DNA of 64,000 nt, taken from Branchiostoma floridae. Its lineage: Eukaryota; Chordata; Leptocardii; Amphioxiformes; Branchiostomatidae. Of this stretch, positions 35,610 through 47,512 are shown one piece after another. Made by a program: the position numbers and the translations under genes. The notes under the pieces were generated by a model. It was not told the DNA's origin. It saw only the letters and a list, made by a program, of their open reading frames with translations, and made no database searches. The stretch is from assembly GCF_000003815.2 (NCBI RefSeq), contig NC_049989.1:9548540-9612539 (forward strand), read 5' to 3'. Positions within the stretch are counted from its first letter, which is position 1, and each line of letters begins with the position of its first letter.

Positions 35610-36420
35610 CAATGGTTGAACAACAAACATGGAAGGTCTTCATGCTGTGCGACACAGTGTTGAACCAAGAGTTGAACCAAGTACCATTGAGGCATTCATC
35701 CATGCATCGAAGCATTGAAGCACTGAAGGTAAAACCCAACACAAAAATTATACCTTCTGCTCAACACTCAGCAGCTACAACAAAGAGTTTCACTACCAGC
35801 GCTATAGGGTAGCCTTTTGCTGCAATGCTATTGCAACTGTGTGGCCCAAGGGCTATAAAAACGGAGATTAGCGTTGTCCAAGAAGCGTGGGGAGTATGAT
35901 AATGACGAAATTTTGAAAGTAAAATAATTTGATCAATCAATAAAATAACACCAAATGTCTTTATCTGTTGCAGGCAACTGTTTTTTACCTGTAAGTCACA
36001 AAACATTGCCAATCTGCATGTGATGATCTTCAAGCAGATCTAGTGATGGCATAAGATTGTATCATAAGCTGGCGAAGGATTTAAACCGGTAAAAAGGAGT
36101 TCATTGACCACCGTGGTGAGTCATATGTTGTCAGTAACTAAGTTCTTCCGTAAAAACATGTGGAGTCCCGGACGGAAACTTGCCCCTCTAAAATTGTTCA
36201 CGACTCCGGATGTGCTATGGGGGAAGTCACTCAACTTTATCCCTGTAGTACTTGAAAGTTGGAAACTTTTGGCAATAACCGCAATGACTTGAAGCCTTTC
36301 AGCAACAGAAATAACGAAAAGCACTATAACTGAAAATATAGTGGCCGCAGATGTGCTGTCCCCAAGGCGCAGCATCCGTGGTTGTCTCCGTGGAACGTTT
36401 ACTTCATCCATCTTCTAGAT

Positions 36421-37081
36421 GGTATTTACGAGCCATGCAACGACTTTCCTTGAACTTCATATTGGAGTCGTGAGCCGTACCAAGGATGATGGTGGTCTCC
36501 AGGCGGCATCTTGACATATAGATAGGAAATACTAGTGCTTACAACTTACAACAAACTTTGACAGACTAAAGTTCACGACATTTTAAGGACATTCCAAATG
36601 AAAAGCTTCTTCCATGTTCATCTTGCTGCCCATGTTGTTGAAGTACTGTACTGGTTCATATTCTTTTATTATGCATGGTTCTTGTATGCTTTTACGCTCG
36701 CCCTATGCTCCCTTACGAATGATACTATGTATCTATAACGTGATAGATGAAAAATCGTTGTCCATTAATGTTTGGTACATTTTGAAAAATAGTAGATACG
36801 AAGCGTATGACCAATAACAGTAATCACGGCATTTGGGGACAACATGTGTCATATTGCTATGACAGCACATCTATAAACACATACGTATACTCCTCCCTCA
36901 TAGTAATTGATAGATAGGTTGGATAGAAAGTAGATATGCTATATGAAGAACCATAACTAACATCTTTTCGAGTTTCAGAAGATACCCGAGAAAGTTGGAG
37001 CTGCCTTAAGTTGAAATACAAATAGCTGCGTTCACCTCTATTTGACTCCCTTGAAAACGTTTTTTACTCTGAGTACTACAT
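36421..37081. other. Gene-free sequence
   Basis: AT-rich; I see no gene, RNA or repeat. Confidence 0.4.
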
Positions 37082-37496
37082 GTACCGCTAGTTAACTTTT
37101 ATCCGTGTGGTAACCTATATCCGTTGTATCTAATATACTTTTTTGTATACAACGGGGTTTAGGGATATCAGGTAGACGGACGGCGGCTTTTAGAATGTTG
37201 CAGATTTAAACCTCCGTCCTCGACTTTATATATGCAGATGGTATTGTGAATGCAGACATTTTGGCGGTGGTTTTATGTTGGCGTTTTTCGCGCTGCCGAT
37301 TCACCTCTAACTTAAAACCACCGCGAACATTTTTCCATGGCAGTAAGAGACTACAGTGCACGGTGCTACCGCGAACTTAAAACCACCGCGAAAAGACATT
37401 TTCCTACTACCGCGAAATCAAATCACCGCGAACTTAAATGCATTTACAGAACAACGGATATAGGTCACTCGGCGGATTAATGGAGTATTAACATTA
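37082..37496. mobile_element. TIR element, family A copy 3, split by a family B insertion
   Basis: The left part (from 37082) matches family A: CCGCTAGTTAACTTTTATCC, then GGTAACCTATATCCGTTG and the CCTCCGTCCTCGAC segment. Family A resumes at about 37450 with ACAACGGATATAGGTCACTC. The right terminus is diverged (GGAGTATTAACATTA). Confidence 0.7.
37241..37449. mobile_element. Family B element nested inside family A
   Basis: It carries repeated GCGGTGGTTTTA and TTAAAACCACCGCGAA blocks in both orientations, with ends TATTGTGAATGCAG and TGCATTTACAG that are roughly inverted. The same family is at 59414-59632. About 209 bp, non-coding. Confidence 0.72.
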
Positions 37497-37856
37497 CGAT
37501 CAATCTTTCAATCTACTAGTCCAATCATGTGCACAATGCAACAGAATCATACCATGATCCCATGGACTAGTTGATAAGACTTCCTTTTCTTTTCCAAGGC
37601 CTCTTTAAGAGTATGTTGACTGATCTGTTCAAGTTCCGAACTCACATTCACCAACCTGTCAATACTATCAGAGATTAAAAGTTTCTATAATATGTGGCAT
37701 GATGTATGTACGTACAGGGTTGCGAGAGCCAGTTTTCCTGGCCTCAGCAGCACGGGTTGGGTGAATCGTGGCATGAGCAGTTCGAGGGAAGATCGGCCAT
37801 ATTTAAGATCGACAGAGGGTTGCGCGTGTTTTTCATCTGAAAACCATCCCTGTCAC

Positions 37857-37920
37857 TAGAGGTGCGTACCTAAAGCCCGGACTTGGAATTGGATCTAAAA
37901 ATGTTTAGGTCCAATTAAAA
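37857..37920. repeat. Family C end
   Basis: TAGAGGTGCGTACCTAAA followed by CCCGGACTTGG resembles the family C terminus at 12028. The opposite-facing terminus TTTAGGTACGCACCACTA is at about 43034-43051. Whether these are two ends of one 5.2-kb element or two separate pieces is not settled. Confidence 0.45.
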
Positions 37921-38645
37921 CAAGCATGGTGTTTATAAAAACACAGGCGACGAAAGGTTACGATTGAATAGTTGTTTGTTTGTTTGTTTATTTAGACCTC
38001 TGCTGTCATAGACACCCTTTGTCTCTGATATGGACTGTCTGTGCCTTGACAGTTTATGAATGAATGAATGAATAACCTTAATTGTACACGGTGCAGTGCA
38101 TGGCAGGAACTATTACACAGAGTGTGAAATAAAGGTATCGGGTAAGACTAAATATCCTAATTACTATAACAATAAATGCTAGCATAAATTTCGATATCAA
38201 ATTTCAATCGAGCGGGGATTATCATGAGTGTCAGTATATTTTCTAATAACATTGCTAACAAAGCTGTCTCCTATATTTGCCTATTTTTGGGTTGTGCCAT
38301 TGAAGATAATTTATATTTATATACATTCAAATCTGTCTGTAGCATCTAGTCTTTTAAAATCTGATCTACTTGATTCGAGAACTGCGAATAACTTACGACG
38401 TAACGTATTATATCTAGAATAATCCACGACGAAGTGGAAATTCATTTCATATGGATAAAATGTTGGTTTATTAGGGGATTAATCGCCTCATGGCCGATTG
38501 ACAATGTCACAATGGTGACCCTAAGTAGCCCATTGAGAGTCCCAAAGCACAGACTGCCAGACCAGCTGTAGGTCATCTGGAGCGAATTACAGCCCATTCC
38601 AGTACCGTGCCCTCGGGGACATCTGTGTCTGTTACATGTAAATCA

Positions 38646-38821
38646 TAACACTCGCACCACCTGTACAACTGGAACCCGAGCTCAGGGGACAGTGTTAAAC
38701 AGGTGCCCACTGACAAGCTTAGAACTGGGAGTTCATGGGGACATCGATCTGTGGAAACTTTTCACTCGCACCGCCACCTGTACAACTGGATCATATGCTT
38801 AGGGGACAGTGTTTAACAAAA
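38646..38821 (+). repeat. Imperfect tandem duplication of about 120 bp
   Basis: ACTCGCACCACCTGTACAAC, then AGGGGACAGTGTTAAAC, is repeated about 120 bp later as GCACCGCCACCTGTACAAC and AGGGGACAGTGTTTAAC. No gene is associated. Confidence 0.6.
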
Positions 38822-38825
38822 CATT

Positions 38826-40808
38826 TACTAGTACCCACTGTTACGTTATTGTTGACGCAAATTTTACATCAATAAATCTAAATCTTACATTAGAACCTCA
38901 AATAGGCTATGCAGTAAAGAAGTGCAATATCAGCATGGTCAAGTGAGCTTAGAGTGAGTAAATCACTTCCAATCCACGCAGACAGAAGGCGGCACTGGTT
39001 TAAGCTTAGGTACTGACACGGCTGGGTACATCTAAGAAAAGGGTAAAACAACTTCAAGTTTCAAGCGATACAAAACAGAGCGGCCAGGATCACCCTTGGA
39101 TGCGACAGGTCCAACGGGTCCAGAGACTCTTTACAGTTTACTGCAGATGCTAACGTTAGTGCCGTTAAACTTGAAAGACATGATCCAGCAGAAAACTTAG
39201 TGAATTTTCATGAGTCATGAAAACAAACCATCAGTGTCAATATGTAAACTACTCACAATGCAAGATCACTGTTATCAGACCAAATCTTCAGAAAAAGTTA
39301 GAAAATATCCGCTCTCTGAAACCCAGCACAAATTTAGATGCTCAAAACTGAACAATTTCTGCACTGAACGTCTAACACATGGAATAGTTTGCTGTAAGGA
39401 AATTAGATTTTGTCCCATTGTTCGTGGACCTAACGTAGACTTCCTACTTTTTGTGACTCTTTTGAAAAGTTGCTGTATATGATATTTTCCTGTGGCTGTG
39501 TGTTATCTAGATTTGTTCCATGGATATTGATGAATAAAGGATAACAGGAAGAATACAGATGCTATAGACATTGTAAAAGCTAATCGTGTCTCCAAATAAA
39601 TTCATAGAATGTTACCAACATATAGATAGCTGTGTGTTAGTACTGTTATCAATTACCACAGTAAGTGCAATGATTGATGACCAGATGGACAGACAGCTGG
39701 GCGGGGATTTGTGTGGAAAGTAGGTTGGACGTTATTTGTTGAGAGGAAAAGTGGGAGGAGAGAAGGGTGGACCTTATTGGGTGTTTACATGTTAGATCAA
39801 CCCAAAGGCGGAGCACAGAGATAGGGAAAAGCATTCGAGAACTTTTGAGTGAACACAAAAGACCCTCCAGTGATGGGAGCAGACGTACTGGATGGGAGCA
39901 GACGTAATCAGGCGTCTATAGTCTATCAGCGTTCAGGCAATCTTTGGCCGAGTTTTCTTGGGGACAGACGGACACAGAACAGCACAAAAGGTGAGTGATC
40001 ATCATTTTCCAGCTTCATATATTACGTATCCTTGTAAAAACTATTATGTGGTTGTTTCTAATTGTTCTAGTTGCCTCGACGAACCTACCCAGGGTTAGCC
40101 TGCTTTCTAGACTGTTCTGTTTCTTCAAAATTCAAGAGCTAACTGACAGACCATCTCCTTGGCTGACATGAGAAGGAATTTTACCACAGACACCCCTAAG
40201 TTAGACCAATTAAAAATAGAAACTGTGCAATGCATACTCCCGCTTACTAGACAGGATAGCATGCTGTTGGGGGAAAAGTCTTTGTTCCCTTTGTCTCCCA
40301 TGGCCAGCTGCGTAGCTTAACACGTGCTAACTCATTAATCACTAGGTCGGGGGGGGGGGGGGGGGTGGTGGCACACCTGCGATGCAGATGTTTAGCCGCA
40401 TGCTAGGGATAGGGCCGTACCAAATAATTCTATGGATGCTATCATAGTGAGCATTGATTGCAAACGAATTTGTTTTCAAAAAAAATTTGTCACATTTTCT
40501 GGAGTTACACTTTAGGAAATTTTGTGTTATATGTCATTGGATTTGGTTATGTAGGGGCGTAAGTAAAGACATCAGAGCCCACATTCCCCTCTTTATATGT
40601 TGAGTGTTAACATGTTTATCTTGAATGTATAGCAAGAATTTAATTTCGAATGAGGGCCACAGTCTTAGAACCATGTGTATGAGTTACAGTAGTCTGGTTA
40701 GTGAAACGTATAAATTCAAAATGATTTCAGTTTTGTTATTTTATGTACATTGACATATTTCCTAGAATTTCTTTCGCCGCACATGCGTAGTGACATCTGT
40801 GAAGGGCT
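38826..40808. other. Gene-free sequence; possible upstream exon end at 39989
   Basis: A strong donor-like AG|GTGAGT occurs at about 39990 and could end an untranslated exon of the candidate gene at 40926. A run of about 17 Gs lies near 40350. Nothing else is recognised. Confidence 0.3.
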
Positions 40809-40816
40809 TATATAAG
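40809..40816 (+). promoter_or_regulatory. Possible TATA box of the small gene
   Basis: TATATAAG lies 110 bp upstream of the ATG at 40926. A start site about 30 bp downstream would give a short 5' leader that includes a 22-codon upstream reading frame starting near 40830. Confidence 0.3.
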
Positions 40817-40925
40817 ATAGTTTGTTCAATGCCCAACTTGAGTATCGCACGTGTGCTCACGAAGATGAAGTCGAAGATATTTGTTACTTACCTTTGAATT
40901 AAACGCCAAGGGGTTTAGCCAAAAT

Positions 40926-41414
40926 ATGAGAAGAAGCTATGATGTTTCAAATGAAAAGTTTGAAAGAAAATCCCTTCGGAAGGTACGTATCCTCAGTACA
41001 CAATTGTTTCTTTTGCAACTGCATGGGGCTGACCAGTACCCGTGATATTTTTCATAAAGAAGAAAGAGAGAGATCCGTCAATGACTCATCGTGATTTATG
41101 AAGAATGTAACATCATTCTGTCCTGAGCAGTACAGCCCTATAACAAAACAGAAACATGGTGTGCTGGGTGATGTAGTTTTTTACTGGATATATCACTACA
41201 TGCAATATCAATCCCAAACATCTTCTTACAACTAATGGTTTCAAATGTATGCAATTACTGTAAAGCCAAAGTTGGGAGTAATTCCACATTTTTCTTTTTT
41301 TTCTCTCACAAGGAATTACATCATATGAAGGATGGGAAGATGACCCCACCAGACCCCACAGCTTGTCATGAGAACAAGTTACACAGACGGATGCTGTTCA
41401 AACAATTTTCCTGA
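40926..41414 (+). CDS. Candidate 52-residue protein (two coding exons)
   Basis: Not recognised. Exon 1 is 40926-40982 (AAAATATGAG start context, GTACGT donor); exon 2 is 41313-41414, after a good pyrimidine tract and ACAAG acceptor. Joined in phase 0 they give 52 residues, MRRSYDVSNEKFERKSLRK then ELHHMKDGKMTPPDPTAC and a basic end. A further acceptor at 41783 after a donor near 41422 would give a 3' UTR exon ending at AATAAA (42157-42162). The product is small and basic, with no signal peptide or membrane segment. Support is splice signals and frame only, so this could be chance or a non-coding transcript. Confidence 0.35.
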
Positions 41415-42156
41415 ACAGCGAGGTTTGTTACACCATTGTTCTTATTGCTGATATAGTTTGAGTATCCAAAGTAATAGAGGTAACAGTGGGCAGAATGGTG
41501 GGTTAAAAATGGACCTTTAAAGGCACAAGGGGGCTTAAATGCACAAACATCGGGAGCATTGAAAACTAGTACAAACATATGAGTGGATGTTGGGTGTTGG
41601 TTGATCTATTATACTGGGCACTTAGTTTTTTCGAACCTTTATTTATTAATTATGTGAAAAAAAAATTTGACAGCTAAGCAATCTAAAGAAACCCATAGGG
41701 ATTCATTCATGTTGACATATTGATCATGGAATATGTTTGTGTCCGTCAACTATACCTAACCTGTTCTATATTATTTCTTTCAGCTCTACAAGGCGACAAC
41801 GACAACAGTCACAAGAAATTAATAGTTGAACTTGGACGGCAATCAGATTGATAGTAACCGTAGCTTTACAATGCATCACAATCTATCACCTCAACGAAAC
41901 GGAAGTCAATGCACATGTAGTCAGGCTTGACTCTATAGTTCCAGGAATTTTGTCAGCATGCAAACAATTTATTATACGGTCAACAGAATTACAAAAGAAA
42001 TGTTTTGCTTGAATGTATTACCAAGTGTCATTGTTATAGAAGTAAATCCAAAGTTATAAGAATGACGCATCTTTGCCATGTTCTGCCAGGTTTTTACATT
42101 CTCTGTGTTTGTGTCTTGAGATATGGTAAAAGTATATATGATGTGTATGTTGATGA

Positions 42157-42162
42157 AATAAA
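42157..42162 (+). terminator. Possible poly(A) signal of the small gene
   Basis: AATAAA lies about 370 bp into the putative last exon that starts at 41784. Confidence 0.3.
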
Positions 42163-43709
42163 AGGTATAGGCAATTGTGTGGATCGTTTTTTTTAAATGA
42201 GTAGTCTTTAAAATGTGGACAGTCATGGCCATTTCTGCTTTCTACAAACATATTGCAGATAAAAATTGTTTCAAATCAGATTTAGTAAATTCAAAATACG
42301 ACTGTGTTCACAGGTGAAACAAAAAAAACGTATGTACTTCAAACATTAAAGCTTTAATATAGTGTTCCTATTTCTCTCAAAGAACACCAAAAGAGCGATT
42401 GAGAGTTAAAAATATAAATCTCAATTTGCCAGAATTTGCAAAAACAGAAAAACGTACTTAATGCATTGATTATGACAGTGTTTTTTTGTGTGCTGAAAGA
42501 AGCAAATTGCACGAAACAGTAATGTGACGGTAAAATACCAAGCAACAAAGGCCATTTCTGTTCCGACAAAAGACCAAACAGGCAAAGGCTACCTCAAAAC
42601 CAATTCCCTAGGGAATGCATTCGTGCAATTTTTGGAATATTTTCAAAGCGATCGTAATACTGTAGAATGCCTCCGCCCCTGAGGCGTCGCCAAAAAAACA
42701 ACACCTAAATGTCCGGAGCCAAGTCCGGACTTGCAAAAAGCTATCTGTCACTTATATTCCCTTTTTTGTTCTAAACCATCTAAAACCTTCCATAGACAGT
42801 GGAATTTGCACTGGAAAAAGACAAGAAACATTTCGTGTCTACACTGGCTGTATATAATTAGCATATATTTTCACATTGCATTTCAATTCATGCTAACATG
42901 CAATTTTATATGCACCATACCCCCTCCCCCTCAAAAAAGAAAACTTTCTAGCGCACATAATGTGCAATGACTTTAAGTCCGGACCTGAACCTGAACTGCT
43001 GGACCTGAATCCGGACCTGAACCTGAATATGAGTTTAGGTACGCACCACTACCTGTCACATATAAGCCATACTTTGTACCTTGTACAATTGTGCAGTAAA
43101 GTTATTACCATAAGTGAGGCTCGGGCGATTGCCTAATGTGACAGGGGTATAATGACGATGATCACCCAAACGAGTACGTGGGCAGATTCTCCAGAAAGCG
43201 AACTGCCACCTCCGCTTCCGTTGCTATTCCAAGTACCTAATGTCCTGGAGTTGATCCTACCGGATACCATTAACATGACAGGCTAACAATCGTCGTGGGC
43301 GGAAGGCCAGAGGCTGATTGCAATGCCAGTTGCCTTAGAATCCAATAACAATCATTATATTGCACAGCTTTCTTTTCATGGTGTGGCAAAATGCGAAGAT
43401 AACACGCTCATCAACGGTAGTTTAATACCTGACTTTTCTGTTAGTGCATTGAAGCCAGATTCAGAGAAAACTACTTGGTGAAAATCATAACCCAACGCCC
43501 TATGGGCTTAAATAGACTAGTCATCATTGTAACCATTGTGTGGTTGCATACGAGTATACACATATCTGATCCAGGCTTGTACTAATGTGAGGCTGAGTTG
43601 GCAAGGCTGAGGCAACAGCAAATAAAGTTTATGAATGACAACAGCGTGCGCATTGAATTTCGCTTGATTTCGAAAATAGTCAACACATCTGATAGGTGCT
43701 ATAAGGATG
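42163..43709. other. Gene-free sequence with family C remnants
   Basis: AT-rich; no gene recognised. GTCCGGAGCC and AAGTCCGGACTTG near 42710-42735 and the blocks at 42960-43057 belong to repeat family C. Confidence 0.4.
42960..43057. repeat. Family C fragment
   Basis: Tandem GGACCTGAACCTGAA blocks end in TTTAGGTACGCACCACTA, the mirror of the end at 37857. Confidence 0.6.
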
Positions 43710-43890
43710 TATTTGTGGCTCAACTGGTAGCATCCTCACATTTCAATTTCTGGTTCCGATTAGTTGGTACCTGGGAGATCCCGTCTCAATCCTGGGTTGG
43801 GATGGGCTAGTATAAGCCCTCCCTGAAAAGATATAACCTGCTACAGAAACAGAGAAAAAACTTGCTGCCATATGTGCTACTAGTGTCTAA
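43710..43890 (+). repeat. SINE-like repeat (copy 2)
   Basis: The head GTGGCTCAACTGGTAGCATC matches a tRNA-type box A, with a diverged box B-like GGTTCCGATTAG further on. Then comes CCCGTCTCAATCCTGGGTTG and a tail (CCCTCCCTGAAAAGATATAA, CCTGCTACAGAAACAG) shared with 2255-2490. This fits a tRNA-derived SINE. Confidence 0.55.
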
Positions 43891-44285
43891 AGAGTCTAAA
43901 AGAACGAACAAACTACTTCACATGACTCATCATCCTTAAAGCCTGGTCTTCAGGACTTTCAGACTTCACTGAAGAGTCCATCATAACTTCTGACGGAGGA
44001 TGTAGATTATACAAACAAGATTAATGGACCTTTAATCGTCGAAATTGTGGATTTCCTGAATTTAATGATAGCATTCTTATAATCTACGATGCTCGTATGC
44101 ATGCGGAGTCTGAGATAAGAAGTACAGTTTGTTACTGAAATCATCGATTTGGGCTGTGTTTCAATATCTGTTTGTGGCCAGTCTTGTATTCACTGCAATA
44201 TTCACACGGCCATCCATCACCCACAGTGGGATCAAAATCGACCTACATGCCAAACATCATTATTATAATAACATCAAAGTATCCT

Positions 44286-44287
<2 letters not shown>

Positions 44288-44334
<47 letters not shown>

Positions 44335-44360
44335 ACACACAGTAACACACACAGTGACCT

Positions 44361-44391
<31 letters not shown>

Positions 44392-44412
44392 CAGTAACAC
44401 ACACAGTGACCT

Positions 44413-44443
<31 letters not shown>

Positions 44444-44468
44444 CACACAGTAACACACACAGTGACCT

Positions 44469-44499
<31 letters not shown>

Positions 44500-44516
44500 G
44501 TAACACACACAGTGAC

Positions 44517-44593
<77 letters not shown>
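44288..44593 (+). repeat. CA microsatellite with embedded higher-order repeat
   Basis: (CA)n is interrupted by repeated AGTAACACACACAGTGACCT blocks at intervals of about 65-75 bp, so the array also expanded as a larger unit. Reading frames across it encode only alternating Cys and Val. Confidence 0.95.
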
Positions 44594-44595
<2 letters not shown>

Positions 44596-46520
44596 AACTT
44601 TTCATGGAGTGAGCATTTTTACGACAATGACGACGACAATAACGAATATGAGCTCCAGTCTACAACTTGAAACGTTTTTTTCAGATTGTTCCACGATGTT
44701 GAGGTTGTTGACCTGCGTCTGCATATGCAGAGGTTAATGGAACGACAAGATTTATTGCCAAAATCACATTAGTTTTGGCAGAATGTTAACGGCTTTTCTG
44801 ATATCTTTCAAAACATCATAATTCTTACTAAAGCGTTCTCTACAGATGTTGACTTACTCAGGAAATGGGGGCTTTGATTTGAAAGAAAAACACGAATGGA
44901 TGTTAGATAGGACCGGTTAATGGAAGCTTTGGGTGAATGCAGCGCTGTGGGCACAGAATCAAGAAAATCTATCATTCTATACCATCAGCGGTGAGGAGGA
45001 TCACAACGTAGAACACTAAGATTTATCATGTAAACTTCTTACATATATATTTTCTAAAGATTGTAATCTGTAATGCTACCTTGTAGACAGAGGGCCTTAA
45101 GTATATGCAAGTAGCTTCTTGCTTCGGCAAATCATTTTACTCACTATTATAGGTTGTATGTTTGGACCCCCTTGAAGCTTGGTAAGATTTTAAAAATATT
45201 TAGTTGACTTGATTCCCAATGAATTTTGTCAAGAATATCATACATTTCAATGTGCTCATCTGGGAAAACTGATCTAAGGTTGTGATCTACAATACATCAT
45301 TCACACTGTGGCAAATGATCGCCTAGATCTAAGCGATGTGTTTTGCTGTTTACACGTCGAGTGAAGTGCACATTATAGTCACGGAAAGTCATAGAGTCGG
45401 TCCCCTTCAAAAACCCTACCGGAGGATTTACCATATTAGGAAGCAACCCAGATCAAATCTCGCACTTTCAGTCAGTTGACCTGATAACCAATCATACATC
45501 ACGACGGTGCGTTAGGCCACAGCAAGTAACTTTTATGGATGACATCCACTCGCTCATTAATTTTCGACTGATTTCAGAAGAAAAAAATAATTATTTTCTT
45601 CTACAGGGATGGTCAGATAGACCAAAAATTGGTAAATAGGTTGTGTTGTTAGCTAATAATTGTATGTAGAATTGACACTTGAGAGGCAGCCTTGACTGTA
45701 GTGGCAGAAGTGAAACTTGCTGGATAGTTGTAAAAGTGGCACCAATATGGATGTTACCAACATGGTTAGTGATAACAGTCTACCACAGCCTTGTTGCTTG
45801 CGATATCATATTTTGTCAATTCTTGTTACCACGTCTATGGTGTCTATTTTGGAAATTTGCCATTTTGCTTTTTTTTTACCCATCTTGTTTTTTTTCGCCC
45901 TATCTTATCACTTTTCAAACTGTAGAGGATGTCATCCATGAAATGTATTTGCTGTGGCCTAATATGCTGGAAACATCGCCATTTTATGGCTAGGGAAGTA
46001 TTCTCAATAGCACTTCCTGCCTGTAGATTAATGACAAAGCAACGGGAGGGATACTTTCCTAGCGGGCTTCCTGCCATCTGTTATTACAAACAATGATGCA
46101 CTTTTCCCTCTTCACTAATTCATCTTCTGCTAATACCACTACCTTGTGCTTCCTCGAATTGGGAAAATGTCCATCAAATGTGCGAGCTTTTATGGAGTAT
46201 CGGCGGTGGTTTGAAAGCGGTCCCAAGTTGATGCAGTACCCGGCTGGCAAGATATGGTATAAAGAATATGATTTATCGGTCGACTTGATGCTGTCTATAC
46301 CTTACCCGTGACGACGATTATGTATAATAATATGTGGATTTTGTGATGTTAGGGAGAAGGGTAGTTTTCTACTTTTCTGTAAACACAGGGGGAAATTTGA
46401 GTGGAATTTAGTGTCCTCTTTGAAAGCTCTTTTCTTTCGTGAAACTCAACTTTGACAACACTTCCCGCATCCAGTGCCTCTTCAATCATTGCTGCGAAAA
46501 CAAACAGTATTACATACTTA
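44594..46520. other. Gene-free sequence
   Basis: I see no gene, RNA or clear repeat. Confidence 0.4.
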
Positions 46521-47512
46521 AAGCCATACTATACTCCAGAGGAGAGTGTTTCCGTTCTGCTAGTAATATTTTTTCTGAATTCCAAAATGTAATTGTATCG
46601 ACCACTCTCCCCTGGAGTACGAGGGGTGATCAATAAGTTCTCGGCCTAACCCAGAAATAATAAGCACAACTCAAATTTTGAGGCACAACTTTATAGTATG
46701 ATGCCTTTTATCAATATCCTCCAAATTACAAATCATTGGAGTCATTACTTTCCAGGCATTCGTTTTATGCAAATTAGAAGGTAAGTGGCGAGAAAAAGAA
46801 GGGTGAAGTTTGATCAGACAATTTGACCCGCACACCTCAGGTTTCAGATCAATTGTCCACTTTTTTTTCGTTATCCCTTTCCTGACGTTACTGGGTGTCG
46901 CCTGCAACGTAATAATCACAATAATTTGAATTTTGGTACACATTTATATAAGATTTTATACAAGTACGTGGGATTATCAATAAGTCATCGGTTTTGCGGA
47001 GAAATGATAAGCACAGCTCAGATTTCGAAGCATAGATGTCAAGTATAACGTCTTATATAAATCTGTACCAAAATTCAAATTATTGTGATCATTACTTTGC
47101 AGGCGACACCCAGTAATGTTAGGTAAGGGAGAAGGAAAAAAACGTGGACAATTGACCTGACCTGATGTGGCGGGTCATCTTGCGCTGCTGGAAGTCAGAC
47201 ACCCAATTTTTTTTGCTTGAAATAGGAGGAGAATCATTATCAAACATTTTGACAATGTCTTTTGTTAATTTACGGCATGGGGAACTCGACCCACACGTGT
47301 CTGATCACAAGTCACACCACTTTTTTCTCGCGACTTACCTTCTAATTTGCATAAAACGAATGCCTGGAAAGTAATGACTCCAATGATTTGTAATTTGGAG
47401 GATATTGATAAAAGGCATCATACTATAAAGTTGTGCCTCAAAATTTGAGTTGTGCTTATTATTTCTGGGTTAGGCCGAAAACTTATTGATCACCCCTCGT
47501 ACAGTATGGCTT
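46521..47512. repeat. Palindromic repeat interrupted by a mariner-type element
   Basis: The left arm, AAGCCATACTATACTCCAG onward (46521-46548), pairs with CACTCTCCCCTGGAGTA (46603-46619) joined to CAGTATGGCTT (47502-47512). The right arm is interrupted exactly at its TA by the element at 46620-47499. Confidence 0.75.
46620..47499. mobile_element. Non-autonomous mariner-like element (880 bp, TA target site)
   Basis: It begins CGAGGGGTGATCAATAAG and ends in the mirrored CTTATTGATCACCCCTCG, flanked by TA on both sides. The inverted arms extend about 200 bp with few differences. The centre holds a second, diverged set of arms with CGTGGGATTATCAATAAGTC, so the element is compound. No transposase frame is present. 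Assignment to mariner/Tc1 rests on the TA duplication and the terminal sequence style. Confidence 0.75.

Noticed and set aside
35411-35812. 133-codon open frame (+)
   Set aside because: It overlaps other open frames on both strands, has no recognisable domain, and part of it is a local repeat. No splice or poly(A) support.
44274-44605. Cys/Val-rich open reading frames on the minus strand
   Set aside because: They are translations of the CA microsatellite.
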